Assembly: GCA_947624455.1 (NCBI GenBank)
Contig: CANQKL010000099.1
Span: 1 to 6,250 of the forward strand
Reading direction: 5' to 3'
DNA: 6,250 nt
Origin: an uncultured Clostridia bacterium
GTDB lineage: Bacteria > Bacillota > Clostridia > UMGS1883
Position numbers and translations under genes: made by a program. The notes under the pieces were generated by a model. That model searched no databases and was not told where the DNA came from. It saw only the letters and a program-made list of their open reading frames with translations. Below are positions 1 through 6,250 of the stretch, piece after piece. How positions within the stretch are numbered: the first letter of the stretch is position 1; each line of letters opens with the position of its first letter.

Positions 1-2052
1 CTGTCCCGCTATAAGGACGACGGGGAGTTCTACACCACTCACGGACGCATTTCGAACAAATTTTCCGGCCCCGACGACATAGCGAGAAAAATCTCCGCGT
101 GGGCCGAAAAGCACCCCGGCGAGCTTATCGTGCTGGACTTCCAGAGCCTGTTCGACATTCAGTCCAGTAATGGCGGGGCCACCGCACAGTCCTGGACAGA
201 CCTCATGAGCAAGCTAACCGCCGACGGCATCGCCAAATATGTACATACAACTAACGGCAGCGTTAACTCCCTGACCTACGGCAGCCTTACAAATAACGGC
301 ACACAACCGGCCATAATCCTTTTCGGTCAGGTCACAGGCGCCAACGCCGACAACCGCTTTATCAACCGCCGCGACGAGGACGGATATCTCCGTTCTAACT
401 GGACTAGTCAAAGCAGCTATAACAATATGCGCGCCAAGCTGGCGGAGGAAATCGCCGAGCTGCAAAAAAACAGCGACAAATATTTTTATAAGCTCCGTAT
501 CATGCAGGCTCAGACAACGAACTTGAACCTTATCAACGACGCCAACGCCAACAACATAAAAATCCTTACCGACCCGGACTACGACGCATGGAGCGAGCTT
601 TTGCCCATACTTATGGTTGACAACGCCACTAGCGACAGCGAGGACTTTAACGCCAAAGCCATTGACCTGCTGGCGAAAAAGAACCGGGAATACACCCCCG
701 GCGTGTACAGAGCCGTAGACGGGAATTATACCCTCACCGGCAGTAACGGCAATGTGCCGCTCGGTACAAAATTCACCGCAAAAAGAGAGGGCGACGTTCT
801 CACCCTTGGCGGCGAGATAACCGGCGAAATGACCCTTATCATAAAATCCGACGGCAAAAAGCAGCGGCTGTACAAGGGTGAAGAGCTTATCGGCGAGACC
901 GGCGGGGACGGCCTGCTCCGGGCGGAAATAACCGCCCTCGGCGAGTATACTCTCACCGACGCGGAGGAAAACGTTGACTTTGCGGTCGCCTCTCCCCTGC
1001 TGCGTTACACCTTTACCGATACCGACGGCTTAACGGACGTTTCCGGCAGCGGCCTTGACGGCGAAGCCGTTGGCAGTCCAGCGGTCGGCGGCGGAGCGGC
1101 GAACCTTACCCCCGGGAACGTTATCAAGCTGCCCGTCGGACTGACCAAGCACATGAATGAGTATACCGTCACGGCATGGGTAAACATGAATAGCGCAGTC
1201 AATGGCAGCCGCCTTTTCGATATATGCCGCCATCAGAGGGCCAGTGTTTTTGCCCTCGCCAACACTGAAAAAACCTCTTCAGGAATAAAAACCAGCGCTG
1301 AAATAACTTATTCCGCCGAAGGCAGTAAACTGTCTGTCGGCAAATGGGCGCATATTGCGGCCAGCTATAAAAATAATACCCTTACTCTTTATATAGACGG
1401 GATCCAGGCAAAAACCGCCCAATATTCCGGCTACGCCCCCAACCTCATCGAGGATTACTTCAACCCCAACGGCAGCTTTATCGGCCGTACAAGCTGGTAT
1501 ACATTTAACGAAAATGCCTCCGCAAACCCCGACATCAATGCAAAAATCGCCGATTTCCGCATATATGACACGGCTATTTCGGCCGGTGAGATTGCCCGGC
1601 TGGCTCGGACTCCTATGAAAAAATACATTGATATCGACACCGGCAGGGAGATCAAGGCCGCCGAAACGCTGGACGTTCCTTCGGCTTACAGCGGGGTAAC
1701 ATTTCCTGAAGCCATAGGCGAATATGAGCTGGTAAGCTTTGAAAATGTGACCGACATGGCCGGTTCCTCCGACGCTGTCGGCTATTACCGGAATACTGCC
1801 CCCGCCGTTGACAGCCTGACCCTTGTCCGCGAAGGCTCCACAGTCACGGCCGCATTAAGCCTCACAGCTGAAAAGCCTGGTTCGTGGCTAATCCTGGCCC
1901 TGTACGAGGACGGCGGCCTCAAGGCCGTAAAGCTGGCGGACGTGGACGGACTTGCCGCCAGCCTCGCCATTGAGGCTCCCGAAGGCGCAAGCGCAAAGGC
2001 TTTTGTCTGGGATAAGGCAACTCTTGAGCCTATCATGAGCGCGGCCGAATAA
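1..2052 (+). CDS. PI-PLC-like phosphodiesterase with LamG domain, C-terminal part (5' end outside window)
   Basis: The frame is open from base 1 to the TAA at 2050-2052, giving 683 visible residues; the true start lies upstream. Residues 1-230 resemble the phosphatidylinositol-specific phospholipase C X-domain. YTTHG at 11-15 matches the segment holding the second catalytic histidine of bacterial PI-PLC (His14 here), followed by HPGELIVLDFQ, a basic RRDEDGYLRSNW segment, MQAQTT, and PILMVDN (Asp207) in a late-strand position. The first catalytic His should be upstream. Residues about 234-327 form a beta-rich linker. Residues about 330-537 are a LamG/concanavalin-like domain (YTFTD, YTVTAWVN, KWAHIAASYKNNTLTLYIDG, ADFRIYDTAIS). 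Residues 538-683 are a beta module ending AKAFVWDKATLEPI, a type often found at the C-terminus of secreted clostridial proteins. Extracellular cleavage of a phosphodiester lipid or glycolipid headgroup is inferred. No sortase or surface-layer signal is seen at the C-terminus. Family call fairly firm; substrate unknown. Confidence 0.82.
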   Translation: MSRYKDDGEFYTTHGRISNKFSGPDDIARKISAWAEKHPGELIVLDFQSLFDIQSSNGGATAQSWTDLMSKLTADGIAKYVHTTNGSVNSLTYGSLTNNGTQPAIILFGQVTGANADNRFINRRDEDGYLRSNWTSQSSYNNMRAKLAEEIAELQKNSDKYFYKLRIMQAQTTNLNLINDANANNIKILTDPDYDAWSELLPILMVDNATSDSEDFNAKAIDLLAKKNREYTPGVYRAVDGNYTLTGSNGNVPLGTKFTAKREGDVLTLGGEITGEMTLIIKSDGKKQRLYKGEELIGETGGDGLLRAEITALGEYTLTDAEENVDFAVASPLLRYTFTDTDGLTDVSGSGLDGEAVGSPAVGGGAANLTPGNVIKLPVGLTKHMNEYTVTAWVNMNSAVNGSRLFDICRHQRASVFALANTEKTSSGIKTSAEITYSAEGSKLSVGKWAHIAASYKNNTLTLYIDGIQAKTAQYSGYAPNLIEDYFNPNGSFIGRTSWYTFNENASANPDINAKIADFRIYDTAISAGEIARLARTPMKKYIDIDTGREIKAAETLDVPSAYSGVTFPEAIGEYELVSFENVTDMAGSSDAVGYYRNTAPAVDSLTLVREGSTVTAALSLTAEKPGSWLILALYEDGGLKAVKLADVDGLAASLAIEAPEGASAKAFVWDKATLEPIMSAAE

Positions 2053-2062
2053 CATAATAAAC

Positions 2063-2109
2063 ATAATATAGGAACCGTCAGAGCGCAGCCCTGACGGTTC
2101 TTATATTAT
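2063..2109. terminator. Bidirectional intrinsic terminator between convergent genes
   Basis: A perfect 10-bp inverted repeat (GAACCGTCAG at 2072-2081, CTGACGGTTC at 2091-2100) encloses a 9-nt loop. Pairing continues through one G-T wobble (2071/2101) and eight A-T pairs out to 2063/2109, giving a 19-bp stem. The flanks are AT-rich on both strands rather than a clean T-run. The position, just after the PI-PLC-like stop and on the stop of the opposing acyltransferase gene, fits a shared terminator. The right arm includes the stop codon and last two Ile codons of the minus-strand gene. Confidence 0.8.
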
Positions 2110-2832
2110 CTTAAAAAGGCCAAGGCCCAACATCAGCAGCGGCTGATGCAGCAGATATATTATCAGGGCATTACGGCCCACCCATTCCAGCGGCGGCAGG
2201 CCCCTATGTTCCAGGAGACGGAGCCAGTCCTGTTTTCTGAACATCTCATATAAATAATATCCCGCGACAAACAGAAATGCCCACGGAATGAGCGGAAAAT
2301 AATCCGTCGAAAAGAAGCTTTTATCAGGAAAGCCCAGAAAAGCCGTAAACAGGTTCCTGTACAGAAATTCTGGCAGCCGAACTAAACCGCGCAATATCTT
2401 TCCCTGCCAAGCGTTCTCCATAACCATGTAGAGTATGAGACAGACTGAGAAGCCGACCGGGGCCGGAACACGGCGCAGCGACCTGTCCATAGGTATCATA
2501 AGCAGCATACAGCTGCCAAGCAGCGTCAGTATTCCACAAATCACCGCATTTTCCGGCATGGCTATCAAGGTGGCCGCGGTCACAACGCCGCCAGCGGCAA
2601 AAACCGTCAGCCCTCGCCGCAGCTTCCGCCGCCCCAGCCGCCAGCAAAAGCCTGACAACACTATGAAGGCGCAGCATATGCTTCGCTGCCAGAGAATCCC
2701 TGCTATACCCCTATACCATCCCATATCTATGCCCGCGATATATACCAGATCCCAGACAAAATGGTACGCTATCATGCTCAGGACAGCGGCGCCTCTAATA
2801 TCATCCAGTATACGATACCTTTTCCCGTCCAT
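2101..2832 (-). CDS. DUF1624 / heparan-alpha-glucosaminide N-acetyltransferase-like membrane protein
   Basis: A 243-residue polytopic membrane protein. The N-terminus RYRILDDIRGAAVLSMIAYHFVWDL (residues 5-29; Asp10/11, Arg13, Gly14, His24) is the signature of the bacterial DUF1624/HGSNAT catalytic family. It is followed by FIVLSGFCWRLGRRKLRRG (57-74), DYFPLIPWAFLFVAG (177-191), and a C-terminal WVGRNALIIYLLHQP (217-231). About seven hydrophobic helices are visible. The family is predicted to move acyl groups, typically acetyl from cytoplasmic acetyl-CoA, to glycans on the outer face; the bacterial substrate is generally unknown. The usual GILH motif reads GILT here (Thr103). The ATG at 2832-2830 has GAGG five bases upstream, inside the end of the preceding gene. 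One base separates that gene's TGA from this ATG, so translational coupling is likely. Family call is firm; acceptor substrate is not known. Confidence 0.88.
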   Translation of the reverse strand: MDGKRYRILDDIRGAAVLSMIAYHFVWDLVYIAGIDMGWYRGIAGILWQRSICCAFIVLSGFCWRLGRRKLRRGLTVFAAGGVVTAATLIAMPENAVICGILTLLGSCMLLMIPMDRSLRRVPAPVGFSVCLILYMVMENAWQGKILRGLVRLPEFLYRNLFTAFLGFPDKSFFSTDYFPLIPWAFLFVAGYYLYEMFRKQDWLRLLEHRGLPPLEWVGRNALIIYLLHQPLLMLGLGLFKII

Positions 2833-2833
2833 A

Positions 2834-4186
2834 TCAGCCTCGAAAATTTACCTGTTCAACGGCGGATCCGCTTGCCGAAGCCGCCGTTCTAAGCCGCTGT
2901 TTTCTACGCAAAAGGGCCAATCTTATCATTTCAAAGGCCGCGACAGCCGCTGCCGCCGCTGCCGCGCCCAGAGCGAAGCCAGCCATCGCCGCTGCCAAAG
3001 GCCGCCCGGAGCCAGAGCTGGCGGGGGCCGTCATAGCTTGAAGCCTGGATTTAGCCGAGGCTATCAAAGCTTCAACGCGGCTAGCGGCATCCTTGTCAGT
3101 CTTACCGCCGCTTTCCATCAATAATTTTGCCATATTGTCGCAATAGTCCGCATCAAGGTTCTTGAGCTGCGCATCCAAAGCCTGCCCGATATAGTTCATG
3201 ATCTGGTCATAGTAACGCTCTTTTGGGCCGGTCATCGCGCTGGTGTATGACTGCCATCCGGCGGTATTGAGCGACAGGCTCTCACCCCTGTGTTTTTCGG
3301 CTCGGGCCTTGTAATAATCGACCGCGTCGCCGGGATTTTTCTCTACGCGGAAGTTAAGTATCTCACCCATGGCTGACGATAGCTGATATCGCTTTACGTT
3401 TCTTAGCTTATCCGCCAGGTCGGGATCCTGCTCCGCCAGGCGGTCGCAGTATTCCATGAGTTCCTCCACCGCCACAGCGTATTCGCCGTCGGCGGCGGGT
3501 AAAGGCTGATATTTGGCGACTTCCTTTGGCATGAACAGCAGCCCCGCCAATACGGCAAAAACCACCGCTGCGGAAAGTATTATCCAGCGTCCTTTCAAAA
3601 GGCTGCGCCGCAGATCTCTCATTGCCATTCCGCCTATGCCCCGCCGGGCCAGCCTTGACAAGCGGCACATCAAAAAAGCCGTAAGCGCCGCCATCACCGC
3701 CATGGCCGCCGCCCAAAATAAGACGTAAGACCTGTCCTTACTCTCCTTAACCGGCAGGGACTGCGCCATGCGGTCAGCCTTTTCATTGGCCGCGCCGCCG
3801 CTCAATATCTGATCCGTATAATTTTTGTCCCGGGCCAGCTCCCCCGCCAGAACGTTTGCCTCCATAGCGCGGGTATAGGCGTAATCGGAAAGGTGATCCA
3901 ACTGACCGTCTTTGTTCATCTCGTCATAAACAAATTTATATATTCCCTGCTCAAGGCCAAGTTTTTCTCTTTCAATATTCAAATAGTAATCCCAAATATA
4001 GAGCCGCCGCATTTCCATCAACGGATCCTGGGCGGCTCCGCTGGCGTAAACGAAATCCCGCATTTCCTCCGCCTGTGTAACGCCATCGGCCAAAGCCTCG
4101 TCAGCGGTTTGCAGATAATCCGCCGACGCTGTAGCGCAAAGCAAAAGCGACAGCGCGGCGACCAGGCAAATCGTCCTGATTTTCAT
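2834..4186 (-). CDS. Exported membrane protein of unknown function, two extracytoplasmic domains
   Basis: I do not recognise this 450-residue protein. The ATG at 4186-4184 is preferred because AAAGG (4198-4194) lies seven bases upstream and gives a textbook signal peptide (MKIRTI, a hydrophobic core, then ATASA ending at residue 22). The GTG at 4204 in the same frame lacks a site and sits too near the predicted transcription start. Membrane segments are at about 154-174, 201-219 and 396-426. The loop at 175-200 and the tail after 426 are rich in Arg/Lys, so the positive-inside rule puts residues 23-152 and 220-395 outside. Both outer domains are rich in charged, probably helical sequence. No enzyme motif is seen. 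Cys17 is preceded by Leu, so it is not a lipobox. It is first gene of an operon with the acyltransferase, which suggests a shared envelope role (inference). Confidence 0.85.
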   Translation of the reverse strand: MKIRTICLVAALSLLLCATASADYLQTADEALADGVTQAEEMRDFVYASGAAQDPLMEMRRLYIWDYYLNIEREKLGLEQGIYKFVYDEMNKDGQLDHLSDYAYTRAMEANVLAGELARDKNYTDQILSGGAANEKADRMAQSLPVKESKDRSYVLFWAAAMAVMAALTAFLMCRLSRLARRGIGGMAMRDLRRSLLKGRWIILSAAVVFAVLAGLLFMPKEVAKYQPLPAADGEYAVAVEELMEYCDRLAEQDPDLADKLRNVKRYQLSSAMGEILNFRVEKNPGDAVDYYKARAEKHRGESLSLNTAGWQSYTSAMTGPKERYYDQIMNYIGQALDAQLKNLDADYCDNMAKLLMESGGKTDKDAASRVEALIASAKSRLQAMTAPASSGSGRPLAAAMAGFALGAAAAAAAVAAFEMIRLALLRRKQRLRTAASASGSAVEQVNFRG

Positions 4187-4190
4187 TTTA

Positions 4191-4198
4191 TCACCTTT
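4191..4198 (-). promoter_or_regulatory. Ribosome binding site deciding the start of the exported membrane protein
   Basis: On the minus strand AAAGGTGA is followed by TAAA and ATG. The AAAGG core is seven bases from the ATG at 4186-4184, supporting that start over the in-frame GTG at 4204-4202, which lies upstream of this site. Confidence 0.75.
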
Positions 4199-4219
4199 AA
4201 GCACTCAATTTCACACAAT

Positions 4220-4248
4220 ATTTTACCATAGGTCATGGAAAAAATCAA
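4220..4248 (-). promoter_or_regulatory. Sigma-A-type promoter for the minus-strand operon
   Basis: Reading the minus strand, TTGATT (4248-4243) is followed after 17 bases by TAAAAT (4225-4220), preceded by TGG as in an extended -10. Transcription would begin near 4213, giving a leader of about 27 bases that includes the ribosome binding site at 4198-4191. Assigned by inspection only. Confidence 0.65.
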
Positions 4249-4256
4249 CATTTTTT

Positions 4257-4277
4257 GAGTATTTTACAAAAAAACTC
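4257..4277. promoter_or_regulatory. Candidate operator: 21-bp imperfect palindrome between divergent promoters
   Basis: GAGTATTTT at 4257-4265 faces AAAAAACTC at 4269-4277 around a centre at 4267; eight of ten base pairs match, including all four outer GAGT/ACTC pairs. It is centred midway between the two divergent -35 boxes (4243-4248 and 4287-4292), a place where one regulator could act on both directions. The AT-rich interior makes chance a real alternative. Confidence 0.35.
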
Positions 4278-4286
4278 TCCAGCTTA

Positions 4287-4316
4287 TTGACTTTTATCTC
4301 ACTCTGCTGATATAAT
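4287..4316 (+). promoter_or_regulatory. Sigma-A-type promoter for the GH105 gene
   Basis: TTGACT (4287-4292) is followed after 18 bases by a perfect TATAAT (4311-4316) preceded by TGA, matching an extended -10. Transcription would start near 4323, about 25 bases before the ATG at 4348. This is the best-matching promoter in the window and is divergent from the one at 4248-4220. Confidence 0.75.
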
Positions 4317-4347
4317 ATAAGTAATAACTGCGAAAGGACATCAGACC

Positions 4348-5787
4348 ATGCTGAGTTATAATGAGATAATAGAAAATATTCGCCGCGCCAACGGATATTG
4401 GCAGTCAAACGTTTCCCCAACTCAGGAGACAAACGGGGTGCCTATCCCCTTTTGGGACACGGCGGCCTACCACACCGGCAATATGGAAGCCTACTTTACG
4501 CTGGAGGACGAGGCTTACCGCCGCTATTCCGAGACCTGGGCTCAGGCCAACGGCTGGTGGGGACACCCCACGCGGTCGGCTCCACAGGAGTGGACCTTTG
4601 GCTACAGTCAAGACGCCGGTTCCAAAGCGGCCCTGTTCGGCGATTGGCAGACCTGCTTTCAGACCTATCTGGACCTTTACGCCCTCGACCCTGATCCCCA
4701 AAAGATTCAGCGGGCAAAATACGTCTGCGACTACCAGCTATCCACCGGTGAAAACGGGTATTGGTGGTCGGCCGACTCCCTGTATATGGTGATGCCGGTT
4801 TACATAAAGCTGTTCCTGACCTTTGGCGACAAAAAGTATCTTGACGCTCTTTACCGCTTTTTCAGGTATGCCAAGGAGCTTATGTATGACGGAGAGGACG
4901 GGATCCCTGTACCCGTAGGCGGAGAGACGCGCCACCTGTTCTACCGCGACGCCAGCTATGTTGGCAGTGAGATAAATTCCATAAAAAATTTTTGGGCCAG
5001 GGGCGACGGCTGGGTATTCGCAGGACTTGCCAAGGTGCTTGCGGAAATGCCCGAGGACTATGAGCATTACGACTATTTCAAGCGCACGTATATGGAGATG
5101 GCTCCCGCCGTGGCTGCCAGTCAGAAAACCGACGGCATGGGCAACGGCTTCTGGACCCAGTCAATGCTGGCGGACTACCCTCTCAGCGCGGACAATCCCC
5201 AGGGCTATGAAACGAGCGGCACGGGCTTTTTCACCTACGGCCTGTTTTGGGGCATAAATTACGGATTGCTGGACGAGGCCGCCTACCTCCCAACCGCTGA
5301 AAGAGCTTTAAATTATCTATCCCGCATTGCCCTTCAACCCGACGGAAAGGTGGGCTATGTTCAGCCTATTGGCTCCAATGCCACTCAGGCCACCCCTCGG
5401 GACTGCACAGTGAATTTCGGCGTGGGAGCCTTCCTCCTCGCCATGTGCGAGGCGGCAAGGTTTGTCGGCGGTTCTCCCGCCAACGAGGCCTATCTCCGGC
5501 GGTTCATGTGGGGCAAAATGGCCTTGAAGCCCGGCTGCGAAAGCTACTACCCCGGCGTTGGGGAATTGCGGAAGCTCCCAGCCCCCTACGAAAAGGACGG
5601 CGAAATCTATATTCCCGCCAAAGCCGCGAAGGTTCTGCTGGGCTGCGACAATGATACGCCCGTGTCGGCGCTGGGACTAAAAGCCGCCGCCCTTGAAAAC
5701 GGCGTTATCCTCCTGTCTCCAAAGGCCGGGAACTTCTGCTCCAAAGATGGAAAAATCAAAGAGCTGTTGCTCTCAAAGATCAAGTGA
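4348..5787 (+). CDS. GH105 unsaturated glucuronyl/rhamnogalacturonyl hydrolase (YteR/YesR-like)
   Basis: A 479-residue protein; the first about 375 residues match family GH105/GH88 (alpha6/alpha6 barrel). Motifs seen are FGYSQDAGSK (84-93), YWWSADSLYMVMP (138-150) with Asp143 as the expected catalytic acid/base, NFWARGDGWVFAGLAKVL (214-231), and ETSGTGFFTYGLFWGINYG (288-306). The family hydrates the 4,5-double bond of unsaturated uronic acids left by pectin or related polysaccharide lyases, which releases the sugar at the reducing side. No signal peptide is present, so it should act in the cytoplasm on imported disaccharides. Residues about 376-479 are an extension beyond the barrel; PYEKDGEIYIPAKAAKVLLG resembles the copper-amine-oxidase-N/stalk fold usually seen on secreted proteins. 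The ATG has AAAGGA at 4333-4338, nine bases upstream. No lyase or transporter gene lies in the window, so the exact substrate is open. Confidence 0.9.
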   Translation: MLSYNEIIENIRRANGYWQSNVSPTQETNGVPIPFWDTAAYHTGNMEAYFTLEDEAYRRYSETWAQANGWWGHPTRSAPQEWTFGYSQDAGSKAALFGDWQTCFQTYLDLYALDPDPQKIQRAKYVCDYQLSTGENGYWWSADSLYMVMPVYIKLFLTFGDKKYLDALYRFFRYAKELMYDGEDGIPVPVGGETRHLFYRDASYVGSEINSIKNFWARGDGWVFAGLAKVLAEMPEDYEHYDYFKRTYMEMAPAVAASQKTDGMGNGFWTQSMLADYPLSADNPQGYETSGTGFFTYGLFWGINYGLLDEAAYLPTAERALNYLSRIALQPDGKVGYVQPIGSNATQATPRDCTVNFGVGAFLLAMCEAARFVGGSPANEAYLRRFMWGKMALKPGCESYYPGVGELRKLPAPYEKDGEIYIPAKAAKVLLGCDNDTPVSALGLKAAALENGVILLSPKAGNFCSKDGKIKELLLSKIK

Positions 5788-5796
5788 CGGGAGGCC

Positions 5797-6250
5797 ATGG
5801 CCTTGAAAAGGATAGAATTCATCAATGCTCCTGGACGCAGATATGACCTTTTTTACCTCTTTGTCCTGTATTTCAACAAAGAGCATTGCCTCGCGAATTT
5901 TATAAACGCCGACAAAGTCCGGGAGGACACGGAGTTTATGGAGCGGCTGTGGAACGACGTCAATCCTGTGCCGGAGGCGCTGCTGCCGTTTTTCCGTCTT
6001 AACGACGATGGCAAGAGCCTCATCACCCGAGCCTGCTTCCCCGACAATGCCACGGTGCTGGAGGATTTCTGTCCGGAAAAGGTTTTCTCTGGGCCGGAAG
6101 CAATGACGGCGGCGGTTTTGGACTTTTGGCTGGGCGGCGTCGAGGTAGATACGGGAACCGTCGAGGGGCTGCGCAAACTCAGCTCCGCTATTCGTTCCTC
6201 TGGCTGCGACTACCAGCTAAAAAGCGCTCTTTACTCCCTGTGCATCGACC
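5797..6250 (+). CDS. Unrecognised protein, possible regulator (3' end outside window)
   Basis: A frame stays open from here to the window edge (about 151 codons) with codon use like the neighbours. It starts nine bases after the hydrolase stop, so it is probably in the same operon. The start is ambiguous. The ATG at 5797 is only two bases from the GGGAGG at 5789-5794, while an in-frame TTG at 5803 has a better eight-base spacing and would give MKRIEFINAPG. The protein begins with a strand-like KRIEFINAPGRRYDLFYLFVLYF and continues as mixed helical sequence with many acidic residues and a WLGGVEV segment near residues 110-116. No signal peptide or membrane helix is seen. The overall look recalls ArsR-like regulators with a long N-terminal domain and a C-terminal winged helix, but any such helix would lie beyond the window, so the function is not assigned. 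Confidence 0.75.
   Translation, partial: MALKRIEFINAPGRRYDLFYLFVLYFNKEHCLANFINADKVREDTEFMERLWNDVNPVPEALLPFFRLNDDGKSLITRACFPDNATVLEDFCPEKVFSGPEAMTAAVLDFWLGGVEVDTGTVEGLRKLSSAIRSSGCDYQLKSALYSLCID

Noticed and set aside
2935..3000. GC-rich repetitive stretch of GCC/GCT triplets
   Set aside because: It encodes the Ala-rich third membrane helix of the exported protein and needs no separate explanation.
2435..3124. Long open frame on the plus strand, 229 codons
   Set aside because: It lies opposite the acyltransferase and the end of the exported membrane protein, has no ribosome binding site, and its product is Arg/Ser/Pro-rich with no recognisable domain; it is a shadow of the minus-strand genes.
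4135..4137. Cys17 of the exported membrane protein as a lipoprotein cysteine
   Set aside because: The residue before it is Leu, not Gly/Ala/Ser, so it does not fit a lipobox; cleavage after ATASA at residue 22 fits better.
4239..4256. Small inverted repeat of an A-run and a T-run (AAAAAAT, CAAC, ATTTTTT)
   Set aside because: It is made of homopolymer runs in an AT-rich promoter region and overlaps the minus-strand -35 box; low complexity explains it, and no gene ends there for it to terminate.
1398..4910. Several GGATCC sites through the window
   Set aside because: About five are seen, with no regular spacing or shared flanks beyond a base or two, so chance and codon use are sufficient.

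Overview
The window reads as chromosome of a moderately GC-rich, Gram-positive-type bacterium, most likely a member of the Clostridia (Firmicutes). This is inferred from three things: purine-rich Shine-Dalgarno sites, sigma-A-like promoters with near-consensus boxes, and protein families common in gut and anaerobic Clostridia (a secreted PI-PLC/LamG protein, a DUF1624-type acyltransferase, a GH105 hydrolase). No rRNA, tRNA, CRISPR array, insertion sequence or phage gene was seen. Coding density is high and no stretch over 300 bases lacks a gene.

Layout: (1) 1-2052 (+) is the 3' part of a large, probably secreted protein. It carries the end of a phosphatidylinositol-phospholipase-C-like catalytic domain, a beta-rich linker, a LamG/concanavalin-like domain and a C-terminal beta module. 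(2) 2063-2109 is a long hairpin between convergent genes, a likely bidirectional terminator whose arm runs into the stop codon of the next gene. (3) 4186-2834 and 2832-2101 (-) form a tight two-gene operon. The first gene encodes an unrecognised exported membrane protein with two extracytoplasmic domains and three membrane segments. The second encodes a polytopic DUF1624/heparan-alpha-glucosaminide N-acetyltransferase-like protein. One base separates them. (4) 4187-4347 is a divergent promoter region with two good sigma-A-type promoters and a 21-bp imperfect palindrome centred midway between their -35 boxes. (5) 4348-5787 (+) is a cytoplasmic GH105/YteR-like unsaturated glucuronyl/rhamnogalacturonyl hydrolase with an unusual C-terminal extension. 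(6) 5797 to the window end (+) is the 5' part of an unrecognised gene, probably co-transcribed with the hydrolase and possibly regulatory.

How they fit together: the GH105 protein should cleave imported unsaturated disaccharides released by polysaccharide lyases, with the last gene its likely operon partner. The minus-strand pair looks like a cell-envelope module in which a membrane acyltransferase is translationally coupled to an exported protein of unknown role. The shared promoter region makes joint control of the two directions possible, but this is inference. The most interesting undescribed element is the exported membrane protein with its coupled acyltransferase.
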